A DNA stretch of 6,558 nt from Acidobacteriota bacterium (GTDB lineage: Bacteria > Acidobacteriota > UBA6911), in the NCBI GenBank assembly GCA_017860075.1, contig JAFNAH010000078.1, positions 1-6,558 of the forward strand. The letters run 5' to 3'. Numbering within the stretch: position 1 is the stretch's first letter; each line of letters starts with the position of its first letter. Positions 1 to 6,353 of the stretch are shown in pieces. The position numbers and the translations under genes were made by a program. The notes under the pieces are model-generated. The model did no database searches and had not been told where the DNA came from. It was given only the letters and a program-made list of their open reading frames with translations.

Positions 1-2
1 TC

Positions 3-869
3 GTGCCTTTCGGGACCATACGGGTTGGTGTGCCGGCTGAGTTCTTTATTGAGAAATTCAGTGACATCGCGGCGTTCAAGAAGGGCAAGGAGGTGCTGCA
101 GATAGGCAAGTTTCATTCACCTCCCCGGCTTGAGGACCTCGACTCGTTGACGTTGGGGCCGGATGAGGTTGAGACCCTCAGGCGATGCCGTGTCGGGAGT
201 TGCGGTCTGAAGATGACCGCGGAGATGATCTCCCGGCTTCAGAGGGAAGTGAACTGGTCCGCACCGGACTGGCAGCGGCTGGCCATGATTGCCTATCGAC
301 GGCTTCTGTTCGATTACGTAAATGCCTACCTCCAGAAAGGACCCTCTGCGCTGGCTGTTTACCAGGACAAGCCGGAGCCTCTCCGCCTGGCTGATGAGCT
401 GAGGTCGATAGTCAAGGCCTCGCCCTACCTCGAGCAGTACCTTCCCGAACTGAACCATCACCTGGTTTCATTTCCCGACAGGCGGGTGCCTGACAGCGAG
501 CATTTCCTTTACTGGTCCCAGGAAAAATTCGGATTCAAACCGGTGGTGAGCGTGACCGACGTCAGTATCTGCCGCGTCGTGCGGGGCGACCAGATATCCT
601 ACGTGGTCGCCTCGATGCAGATCTACGCGGATCACTACTTCACAGGCTCTCTGGGTCTGGCGGCGTTTGTCGACAAGAACCGCGGGCGCCCGGGCTCCGA
701 TACATACCTGATATACCTGAACCGGACTCGGGTGGACCTGCTGCAGGGAGCTTTCAGCGGCTTGAAGCGTTTCTTCATCAGGCGGCGGTTGTTGGATGGA
801 ATGGAGAAGTACCTCCGGCTGGTAAAGCAGCGGCTCGAGGCCGAGTACCGGTCCGGCAAACGGGCATAG
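3..869 (+). CDS. Conserved-looking hypothetical protein, probably 5'-truncated by the window edge
   Basis: I do not recognise a named family. The frame is open from the first base, and the GTG at position 3 has no visible upstream context, so the true start probably lies outside the window; 288 residues are readable. No long hydrophobic segment is seen in this part. A CX4C pair lies at residues 62 and 67 (CRVGSC). Around residues 86-112 is a segment rich in Arg, Tyr and Leu that looks helical. The C-terminal half alternates hydrophobic and polar residues (about 180-245, with aromatic-rich stretches such as FLYWSQEKFGF near 168), suggesting a beta-rich globular domain, and ends in a basic amphipathic helix (FFIRRRLLDGMEKYLRLV, about 260-277). 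It is on the opposite strand from the peptide-export operon and converges on it, so I see no reason to assign it to that system. The reading frame is well supported; the function is unknown. Confidence 0.75.
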   Translation: MPFGTIRVGVPAEFFIEKFSDIAAFKKGKEVLQIGKFHSPPRLEDLDSLTLGPDEVETLRRCRVGSCGLKMTAEMISRLQREVNWSAPDWQRLAMIAYRRLLFDYVNAYLQKGPSALAVYQDKPEPLRLADELRSIVKASPYLEQYLPELNHHLVSFPDRRVPDSEHFLYWSQEKFGFKPVVSVTDVSICRVVRGDQISYVVASMQIYADHYFTGSLGLAAFVDKNRGRPGSDTYLIYLNRTRVDLLQGAFSGLKRFFIRRRLLDGMEKYLRLVKQRLEAEYRSGKRA

Positions 870-872
870 GAA

Positions 873-1025
873 TCACACCGCCAGACACGCGACGAACATC
901 ACCGCTGCAAGGATCAGCAGGACACTCAAGCCAAGAAGGATCGCGTGCAGCCACCACGGCGGGCCGGCCGGCATTCCTTCCGCCGTCTCCGTCAGACCGG
1001 GTATTTCACAGTCGGGCCGGGTCAT
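873..1025 (-). CDS. Small single-helix membrane protein, candidate immunity peptide or exporter accessory
   Basis: This is a 50-residue ORF whose ATG (1025-1023) overlaps the TGA of the upstream exporter gene as ATGA. It has no Shine-Dalgarno site of its own, so translation is probably coupled to the exporter. The first 24 residues are polar and net acidic (D5, E7, E13, E16 against R3). After GPPWW (21-25) and H27 comes an uninterrupted hydrophobic helix of about 20-22 residues reaching the C-terminus (AILLGLSVLLILAAV and following), with a Cys at 47. The topology fits an inner-membrane protein with one helix. A start further upstream is possible only at TTG (1076) and would overlap the exporter more deeply, so ATG 1025 is preferred. 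I infer an immunity protein or small exporter partner from its place as last gene of a bacteriocin-type operon; no sequence family is recognised. It could also be a chance ORF, but the ATGA overlap and clean helix argue against that. Confidence 0.62.
   Translation of the reverse strand: MTRPDCEIPGLTETAEGMPAGPPWWLHAILLGLSVLLILAAVMFVACLAV
1022..1025 (-). other. ATGA stop/start overlap
   Basis: The exporter TGA (1024-1022) and the ATG of the 50-aa membrane protein (1025-1023) share three bases. This arrangement normally gives termination-reinitiation coupling, so the small protein would be made in proportion to the exporter. Confidence 0.7.
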
Positions 1026-3223
1026 ATCGTCAATGCGGCGCGGTGGCTCATCGTGTCGACAGTGTTGGCGGCGCAATCAGGAGCGGATTGCCACAGGCGC
1101 CAGTAAGAACCATGGGCGTCGAGCAGTTCCTCGTGGCTGCCCTGCTCCAGGATCCGGCCCTCGCGGAGCACCGCTATCCGGTCCGCATGGCTTGCGACGG
1201 CCAAACGGTGCCCGATCAGGATGATAGTCTTGCGCTGCTTCAGGCTCTGCAGCAGTCTCAGGATGTGCCGCTCGGCATCCGGGTCGAGATGGCTTGTGGC
1301 TTCATCAAGGACCAGGATCGGTGGATCTGAAACAAGCGCGCGTGCGATCGCCAGGCGCTGCCGCTGGCCGGAGCTGAGCGCCAGACCCCGCTCGCCGACC
1401 CTTGTGCCCAGGCACTGCGGCAGTCGTGAGACGAATTCCTCGAGCCCCACCGCACGAACGGCCCGGACCGCTGCCTCCATTTCACCTCGATGATCTCCGG
1501 GCATCAGGTTTTCCTCGATTGTGCCGCTGAAGAAGAAGGCATCCTGGTCCACATAGCCGATTTGCGAACGCAACGAGTCAAGGTCGAACTCGCGCAGGTC
1601 ATGTCCGTCTATCCTTATCTGTCCGGCCTGGGGGTCATAGAACCTCATCAGCAGCCTGGCGAGCGTGGATTTCCCGCTGCCGCTCTCTCCTACGATGGCA
1701 AGGAGCGAATGGGGTGGAATGGAAAGCGTGATCTCGCGGAGGACCGGCTCGCGCGTTCCATAGCGGAATGCGACCTTCTGGAGGTCGATTCTTCCCGTGA
1801 TACCAGAGGTGGGAACGGGGTTGCCCCGGTCTTCCGCAGACTCAGGTCGAAGATCCAGGATGTCATACAGGCGCTCGGCCGCGATCCACGCATCCTGAAT
1901 TTGCTGATTCAGATCCGCGAGCCGGTTCAAAGGCTGCAACATGTAGAGGAGAACGGAATAGCAGGCAACCATCTGGCCGGGCGTCAACTTGCCTCCCAGC
2001 ACCAGCCAGCCGGCGTTCCACAGCAGGGCGACGAGGGCGAGCGACGTCACGATTTCGCCCGCCGAACCGGAAGCCACTCCCCATAGTGCTGCACCAAATG
2101 TCTCCCGCAGAAGACGCACGAGGGCGGCCTCTGCCTTCTGCCCCTCCTTCTTCTCGGTTCTGAAGGCCTTGATCGTGGCGATCCCGGCAATGCTCTCCAC
2201 CAGGCGGGATTGCAGTTCTGCCGCCAGTTCCAGGGCCGATCGCTGTGCGCGCCTCAGCGGGCGGCTCGCCACGAAGAGTACCGATGCCATCACGGGCACA
2301 GCCAGCAGGACCGACCAGGCGAGCCTGCTGTTGAAGCAGAGCAGGACGGTGAACCCGGCAGCCATTGTGGCGGCATCGATCAGCAGAGTCAGTGTCGAGC
2401 TGCAGATCATCATGCGGACCTTGACCGCGTCAGCGAGCCGCGAAAGGATTTCCCCGCTTGCTCGAGTTTCGAAGAACTCCAGCGGCATGGCAAGCACGCG
2501 GCGATAATAGGTGAGCATGAGAGAAAGGTCCACAGCGCGGCTCACATATGCGGACAGTGCGCCGCGGACTGCACCAAAAGCAGCTCGGATCAGGACCAGG
2601 ATCAGAAGTCCCGCGCTCAGCCAGCGAAATAGCCACTCGTCTCGAGTGACGAGTACCCGGTCCAGGAGCACTCGCAGGTAGAGGCTCGTTCCCAGGCCGA
2701 GCAGGGTGAGAAACACGGTTGCCAGGAAAGTCTCGAAGAGCAGGAGGCGGTTTTTGCTTAGGAGGAGGAACAACCCGCGGCGCCTGCCGGAACATGCATT
2801 GCCTCTTTGAAAGGTCGGAGCCGGAACCAGCAGGATGAGGACTCCGCTCCAGATAGTCCTGAACCGGTTGAGGGGATGACGGACGATTCCCCGGGCGGGA
2901 TCGGCGACCGTTACAATGCCGGCTGCAACCCGGAGGATCGTGACATAGTGCAGCAGCCCTGCCTGAGTTGTATGGGCGATGCAGGGCAAGGGAACCTGTG
3001 CGAGCGCTTCCACGCTCCCCCGGACCCCGCGTGCCTCAAACCCCAGCCTTTGAGCGGCCTCCACGAGGCCCAACACATTTGTCCCGCGCCTGTCCGTGCC
3101 TGCGTATTGACGAATCAGGGCGATCGGGATCTTGAGGCCGTGGACACGCGCCACCGTCGCAAGGCAGGCCGCCCCGCAGTCAGTGAGGTCGGTCTGCCGG
3201 ACACATACGTAGGGCTTTATCAT
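1022..3223 (-). CDS. Peptidase C39 domain-containing ABC transporter (peptide leader protease and exporter)
   Basis: This 733-residue protein has the full architecture of a peptidase-containing ABC transporter, which cuts double-glycine leaders and exports the core peptide. The N-terminal C39 peptidase (about 8-135) carries the catalytic set: Cys16 in TDCGAAC with the usual preceding Gln (Q10), His92 in LLHYVTIL, and Asp108 in VADPARG. A six-helix exporter core follows, with hydrophobic segments near 160-183, 198-219, 276-297, 301-320, 391-411 and 418-432. The ATPase has Walker A GESGSGKST (512-520), Q-loop Gln560, signature LSSGQ (616-620), Walker B ILVLDEAT (636-643) and H-loop His672. The signature is LSSGQ rather than LSGGQ, a mild variant. 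I chose ATG 3223 because it begins a typical C39 N-terminus (MIKPYVCVRQ) 13 bases after the ATPase stop; the longer frame from 3295 would add 24 unrelated residues and overlap the ATPase gene. No good Shine-Dalgarno precedes it. All catalytic residues are intact, so it is probably functional. Its substrates are most likely the two precursors in the same operon. Confidence 0.95.
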   Translation of the reverse strand: MIKPYVCVRQTDLTDCGAACLATVARVHGLKIPIALIRQYAGTDRRGTNVLGLVEAAQRLGFEARGVRGSVEALAQVPLPCIAHTTQAGLLHYVTILRVAAGIVTVADPARGIVRHPLNRFRTIWSGVLILLVPAPTFQRGNACSGRRRGLFLLLSKNRLLLFETFLATVFLTLLGLGTSLYLRVLLDRVLVTRDEWLFRWLSAGLLILVLIRAAFGAVRGALSAYVSRAVDLSLMLTYYRRVLAMPLEFFETRASGEILSRLADAVKVRMMICSSTLTLLIDAATMAAGFTVLLCFNSRLAWSVLLAVPVMASVLFVASRPLRRAQRSALELAAELQSRLVESIAGIATIKAFRTEKKEGQKAEAALVRLLRETFGAALWGVASGSAGEIVTSLALVALLWNAGWLVLGGKLTPGQMVACYSVLLYMLQPLNRLADLNQQIQDAWIAAERLYDILDLRPESAEDRGNPVPTSGITGRIDLQKVAFRYGTREPVLREITLSIPPHSLLAIVGESGSGKSTLARLLMRFYDPQAGQIRIDGHDLREFDLDSLRSQIGYVDQDAFFFSGTIEENLMPGDHRGEMEAAVRAVRAVGLEEFVSRLPQCLGTRVGERGLALSSGQRQRLAIARALVSDPPILVLDEATSHLDPDAERHILRLLQSLKQRKTIILIGHRLAVASHADRIAVLREGRILEQGSHEELLDAHGSYWRLWQSAPDCAANTVDTMSHRAALTI

Positions 3224-3236
3224 TTCGGGATAACGG

Positions 3237-4025
3237 TCACAGCCATTCGAGTCGTGTGCCGTGCTCTCCGACAAGCGCCAGATAAAGAGCTTCAAGAGAA
3301 TGGAACCTTTGCCCGTGCGATGCCAACTCTATGCCTGCTGCCAGGTGGCTCAGGCTGCCGTGCCAGACAAGCCTGCCCGCCTTGATGATGGCGACCTCGT
3401 CGCAAAGCCGTTCGACCGTTTCCAGCGCATGCGAAGTCAGGAATACCGTACGTGCGGTCGCTGCGAACTGCCGGAGCCATGTCTTGAGCATGGCAGCGGA
3501 TGCAGGATCGAGGTCTGCAAAAGGCTCATCCAACAGGAGAAGGTCGGGCCTGTGGATTATTGCCGCTGCAAATGCCACCTTTCTCCTCATACCGCTGCTG
3601 TATTCCGCGAGCGGGCGCCTAAGGGCGCTCGACAGGTCGAGCACCTCGATCAGTTCGTCCACTCTCCGGCGAATCGTCGCGCGGTCGAGTCCGTACATGC
3701 GCGCGTTGAAGGTGAGAAACTCCCCGGCCGTGAGGTGATCGAACAGCGCGAGCCTTTCCGGCATAACACCGATGCGCCTCTTCAGCTCGACGGAGTCGCC
3801 GGTGAACTGCTCGCCCAGCAGTCTTATGGTGCCCGTGGTCGGTTCAATCAAGCCACTCAGGCACCCGATGGTTGTGCTCTTGCCGGCGCCATTGGGGCCG
3901 AGGAAAGCCACGAGACGGTTCCTTGGAACCTCCAGGCACAGGTCGGCAACCGCGGTGACGGTGGCGTATCTTTTCGTCAAGTGCTCGATAGCGAATGCAG
4001 GGTCGCGGTCAGATTCGTCGGCCAC
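3237..4025 (-). CDS. ABC transporter ATP-binding protein (ABC-2 type exporter ATPase)
   Basis: This 262-residue stand-alone nucleotide-binding subunit probably powers the permease encoded just upstream. Visible motifs are Walker [10 protein letters not shown] (43-51), the Q-loop region GVMPE with Glu90 where Gln is commonest, signature EYSSGMRRK (141-149), Walker B LLLLDEPF (162-169) with catalytic Glu167, D-loop around 171-174, and switch His199 in TSHALE. The YSxGM signature and GVMPE form are usual in drug- or antibiotic-efflux and Nat/Ccm-like ATPases that pair with ABC-2 permeases. The start is GTG at 4025-4023, preceded by GAGGAAGAAG, which contains a reasonable ribosome binding site. 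The gene lies 62 bases after the permease stop and 13 bases before the C39 exporter, so it is within one operon. In bacteriocin loci such ATPase/permease pairs often give producer self-protection; that role here is inference. Confidence 0.93.
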   Translation of the reverse strand: MADESDRDPAFAIEHLTKRYATVTAVADLCLEVPRNRLVAFLGPNGAGKSTTIGCLSGLIEPTTGTIRLLGEQFTGDSVELKRRIGVMPERLALFDHLTAGEFLTFNARMYGLDRATIRRRVDELIEVLDLSSALRRPLAEYSSGMRRKVAFAAAIIHRPDLLLLDEPFADLDPASAAMLKTWLRQFAATARTVFLTSHALETVERLCDEVAIIKAGRLVWHGSLSHLAAGIELASHGQRFHSLEALYLALVGEHGTRLEWL

Positions 4026-4073
4026 CTTCTTCCTCGCAAACCGTCAAGCTGGTTGATTGAATTTTATCCGGGC

Positions 4074-4087
4074 CCGCCTGCAGGCGG
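4074..4087. repeat. 14-bp perfect palindrome directly after the permease stop codon
   Basis: CCGCCTGCAGGCGG abuts the permease TGA (4090-4088). As a hairpin it is a five-pair stem with a TGCA loop, so it is short. It is followed on the minus strand by GCCCGG and then ATAAAATT, not a T-run. It occupies the 62-base gap before the ATPase gene and may be a weak read-through terminator, a stability element or a protein-binding palindrome. Confidence 0.35.
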
Positions 4088-5743
4088 TCAGGCGCGATCC
4101 TCTCCGGACACCACACCCGTCAGCAGATCACGCCGGGCGGTCATGGCTCTCGAAACGAGTCTGAATGAAATCAGGTACAGTGAAGCACACACAACCGGCA
4201 CAACGGTGAAGCCCCACCAGGATGCCAGCAACAGCGCACAGGGGACGGATTTCTCCACGACGAAGGCTGTGGCCAGGGCGAGGGCAATCCCGAGCCCGAT
4301 CCCCAGCGTGGCGCCGAATGAGAGTTCGTTCCCCACGACCCCTCGGAAGTTGCTCTTCCGCGGATATGCGACGGAAGTCCACAGGCCGAGGGCGTTGAAG
4401 AAGAAGAGCCCTGCGGCAGCACTGGAGCCAAGGATAACCACAGCGCGGGCATCCGCCGGGAATCCCGCCATGAGCGGCACGCCCGCGATCGCAACCAGGC
4501 CGAGCGCGCCGCCCGATAGCAACGAGGCAACGCTCGCCGCCCGCAAGGCAGAAACTGCGGGTATGGGGAGAAGCCAGTAACGACGCACACCGTCGCCGTC
4601 ATAGCCGAACTGGTTCAGCGTGATTGAAGCGGTTGCCAGGATCGCAGACAGAAACATGAGCGCCGCGGTCTCGAGGAAGGCCATGTAGGGACCGCCTCCT
4701 CTACTCATGAAGCGCGGCAGCAGCAGTGCCAGGGGGACTGTGCCTGCGAAACTGAACCGGACGCGATCACAGCGCAGGTGATAGCGCAGTGCCTTGCCGA
4801 CGAGCGGCCCGAAGGAGCCGCTGAAGAGACCTTCCATCCTGTCGCACAGGATACCGAAGGCATCCGAGACTGCAGTCACGGGCGTGTCGGAGAGCGCGCG
4901 ACGTTCGGCGCAGACAAGCGCTGAGGCCAGGAAGCCGGCCCAGAGCAGAAGCGTCGTGACGTCCGGCAGCGCTGATGGAGAATCGAGCCCCCCGAGAAGG
5001 GAAGCCGCAGCCCCCGGCGGCAGCAGCCTCAGCACCAGGTCCGCCTCGCGCCATCCGGAGGCGTTCGATGGGTCGGCCCCTGACACGGCCAGGAGTCCGG
5101 CAGCCACGAACAGGAGGAACGCTGTGGCACCCAGGATCGTCCCCCCACCGCGGCGGGACAAGATCAGATCCGCAACCGAGAGCAGCACCACTGAGGAGAG
5201 GTAGCAGATGCCGATGAAAAGGAGAGCGACCGGCACCGTCAGCAGCGCTCTGTATGGCCCGGCCGCACTGTATCCCGCGGCCACCCAGATGGTTGAGACG
5301 GCAAGGAAGAGCCAGACCGGATCGAGTAGTCCGGAAACATGCCTCAAGCTTAACCGGCCCATGCGCGTCAACGGGTAGCGCCTCAGGACGGCATCCATGG
5401 AAGATTGCCTTGCCCCTCTCCCCAGCACCAGGTTGAGACTGGCACCGAACCCCCAGATCCCGGAGAGTATCCACCGGGCAGTCGCCTCGTCGCGCTCCCG
5501 TACCTTGGAGAGTGCAGCGGTCTCGGATCCGGCGAGGATCAGCAGCAGAAACAGCGACCCGCCGAGGACATACCCGGATGCGAAGAGAGCTCTCCTGCCG
5601 GTGCTGGTTCGGGCCTGCGCCCAAAGCAATAGCTGGCGCAGGCGGATAAGGGTCCAAAGCATCTGAAGTATCGGGGATCCGCCCGGATTTCCGGCCCTGT
5701 TGTGGAACCGGGATGCCCCGCGTTCATTCCCTGTCGATGACAT
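4088..5743 (-). CDS. Polytopic membrane protein, probable ABC-2-like transporter permease
   Basis: This protein is about 551 residues long with some 12 hydrophobic segments, near residues 51-71, 91-109, 142-160, 167-193, 201-221, 261-278, 331-346, 355-376, 400-427, 433-460, 474-496 and 502-528. It has no ATPase motifs of its own, and the next gene encodes a matching ATPase, so I read it as the membrane subunit of an ABC exporter. The motif LNQFGYDGDGVRRYWLLP (376-393), between two helices and followed by a basic residue-bearing loop, resembles the conserved cytoplasmic loop I associate with large ABC-2-type permeases. Start choice is uncertain. ATG 5743 has GGTGA five bases upstream and gives a 27-residue polar extension; ATG 5662 (MLWTLIRLRQ) starts directly at the conserved-looking region but lacks a Shine-Dalgarno; a GTG at 5752 is also in frame. 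The role as immunity pump or second exporter is inferred from context. Confidence 0.85.
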   Translation of the reverse strand: MSSTGNERGASRFHNRAGNPGGSPILQMLWTLIRLRQLLLWAQARTSTGRRALFASGYVLGGSLFLLLILAGSETAALSKVRERDEATARWILSGIWGFGASLNLVLGRGARQSSMDAVLRRYPLTRMGRLSLRHVSGLLDPVWLFLAVSTIWVAAGYSAAGPYRALLTVPVALLFIGICYLSSVVLLSVADLILSRRGGGTILGATAFLLFVAAGLLAVSGADPSNASGWREADLVLRLLPPGAAASLLGGLDSPSALPDVTTLLLWAGFLASALVCAERRALSDTPVTAVSDAFGILCDRMEGLFSGSFGPLVGKALRYHLRCDRVRFSFAGTVPLALLLPRFMSRGGGPYMAFLETAALMFLSAILATASITLNQFGYDGDGVRRYWLLPIPAVSALRAASVASLLSGGALGLVAIAGVPLMAGFPADARAVVILGSSAAAGLFFFNALGLWTSVAYPRKSNFRGVVGNELSFGATLGIGLGIALALATAFVVEKSVPCALLLASWWGFTVVPVVCASLYLISFRLVSRAMTARRDLLTGVVSGEDRA

Positions 5744-5856
5744 GCAGGTCACCCGAAATGCCGCCCGTTGGACTCATTCCTGCGGCGCTCTGGATCATTT
5801 CCACTCGCTGTGTCAACGTGTGCCCGATTTGCCCGCTGCGGCAGGAGCGGAGAATG

Positions 5857-5886
5857 GCCGGGGGTAGTACGGTCAATACCCCCGGC
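5857..5886. repeat. Perfect 10-bp GC-rich inverted repeat upstream of the permease
   Basis: GCCGGGGGTA (5857-5866) and TACCCCCGGC (5877-5886) are exact reverse complements separated by a ten-base spacer. In the RNA of the operon this is a very stable hairpin between precursor B and the permease. No T-run follows on either strand, so a classic intrinsic terminator is not supported. An attenuator, an mRNA-processing or stability element, or an operator is possible. The surrounding 253-base gap (5744-5996) holds this element, the neighbouring 5892-5904 palindrome, and no gene I can support. Confidence 0.6.
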
Positions 5887-5891
5887 TGTCT

Positions 5892-5904
5892 CCCCGAATC
5901 GGGG
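5892..5904. repeat. Second GC-rich palindrome next to the 10-bp inverted repeat
   Basis: CCCCGAATCGGGG is a 13-base palindrome about a central A: five G/C pairs with a three-base AAT loop, or six pairs about the centre. On the minus strand it is encountered just before the larger hairpin at 5857-5886, so the two would form tandem stems in the leader of the transport genes. Confidence 0.45.
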
Positions 5905-5996
5905 GCAGGTGCATGAACCTCGCCCCGCGTCCTATCGGTAGACGTGAGGCTGCCATACTGGATGCTCTGCCAGGTCGGATGGGATCAGTTGCTCAA

Positions 5997-6179
5997 CTAT
6001 GGCTGAAAACAGCCGACGTTGTAGGCGGCAATCATGCCGCCCGCGACTGCCCACCATTGCCCGGCGAGAAACGCGGCCGCGGTCAGCCCTCCGAGCATAG
6101 CGCACGTGTATCGTTCCACCCCTCCTTCAATGCTGAGCATTTCCTGTGCGGTCAAGCCTGCGAGAACTTCTCCTTCCAT
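5997..6179 (-). CDS. Double-glycine leader peptide B, bacteriocin-like precursor (60 aa)
   Basis: This is a precursor peptide with a 20-residue leader, MEGEVLAGLTAQEMLSIEGG, and a 40-residue core. The leader has the bacteriocin/ComC-type pattern: hydrophobic residues spaced before the cut (L9, M14, I17), acidic residues between, and GG at -2/-1. The core begins VERYTC, contains Gly/Ala-rich hydrophobic stretches (LGGLTAAAFLAG, then QWW, then AVAGGMIAAYN) and ends VGCFQP. Only E2 and R3 are charged, and Cys6 and Cys37 are the only cysteines. ATG 6179 is chosen because AAAGGAG lies eight bases upstream (6194-6188); an in-frame ATG at 6200 and a TTG at 6275 have no ribosome binding site and would spoil the leader. 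The C39 exporter downstream is the expected processing enzyme. The product is probably a membrane-active antimicrobial; a signalling peptide is possible. I do not recognise the core family. Confidence 0.85.
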   Translation of the reverse strand: MEGEVLAGLTAQEMLSIEGGVERYTCAMLGGLTAAAFLAGQWWAVAGGMIAAYNVGCFQP

Positions 6180-6194
6180 TTCACCATCTCCTTT
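6180..6194 (-). promoter_or_regulatory. Ribosome binding site that fixes the precursor B start
   Basis: The minus strand reads AAAGGAGATGGTGAA immediately before ATG 6179. AAAGGAG (6194-6188) is eight bases from the start. The alternative in-frame ATG at 6200 has no such site, so the 60-aa precursor with a leader of the same length as its paralogue is preferred. Confidence 0.75.
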
Positions 6195-6279
6195 CGTCAT
6201 CAATTCCCGTGTTTCCTGGCTGATGCCTGGCCTGTGCGGGCGCCCTCCTGCTGTGAGGCTCAATACCGAGGGCAAGGAC

Positions 6280-6319
6280 GAGGGCTGCCCCGGATCGAAG
6301 AACGACGATTCCGGCCCTC
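6280..6319 (-). repeat. Imperfect stem-loop between the two precursor genes
   Basis: The outer arms GAGGGC and GCCCTC are perfect complements. Inside them CGGA-TCG pairs with CGA-TCCG with a single bulged base, around an eight-base loop; one side has an extra five bases (GGGCA on the minus strand). No T-run follows, so it is not a standard terminator. It lies in the 174-base gap (6180-6353) between precursors A and B, which otherwise holds only the precursor B ribosome binding site. It could adjust mRNA stability or read-through. Confidence 0.4.
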
Positions 6320-6353
6320 TGTGTTCGTGGTTTGGAGTGGCACCCGGCCTGCC

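Noticed and set aside
1022..3295. Longer start (3295) for the C39 exporter
   Set aside because: It would overlap the ATPase gene by 59 bases and add residues not seen at the start of C39 domains. ATG 3223 gives the expected N-terminus.
3261..4580. Long plus-strand open frame (439 codons)
   Set aside because: It lies antisense to both the ATPase and the permease, whose motifs are unmistakable on the minus strand. Its translation is low-complexity Arg/Ser/Pro/Ala-rich, as expected from the shadow of GC-rich coding DNA.
5811..5816. Minus-strand TTGACA as a promoter -35 box for the permease
   Set aside because: No acceptable -10 hexamer is found 15-18 bases downstream (the sequence there is ATGATCCAGAGC-like), so an internal promoter is not supported.
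5713..5916. Plus-strand open frame of 67 codons containing a CPIC motif
   Set aside because: It starts inside the permease 5' end in antisense, has no clear ribosome binding site, and its composition is incoherent. The CXXC is a single chance motif.
5724..5985. Minus-strand open frame of about 87 codons between precursor B and the permease, ending in TGA at 5726-5724
   Set aside because: It has no good start with a Shine-Dalgarno site, runs through the inverted repeats, and shows no leader, membrane segment or motif. Long open frames are expected by chance at this GC content.
6001..6014. Small hairpin GGCTG-AAAA-CAGCC at the 3' end of precursor B
   Set aside because: The stem is five pairs within the last codons and is not followed by a T-run, so it is too weak to call a terminator.
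5997..6275. Longer 92-codon version of precursor B
   Set aside because: It would start at TTG without a ribosome binding site and add 32 residues that destroy the leader length match with precursor A. ATG 6179 has AAAGGAG at proper spacing.
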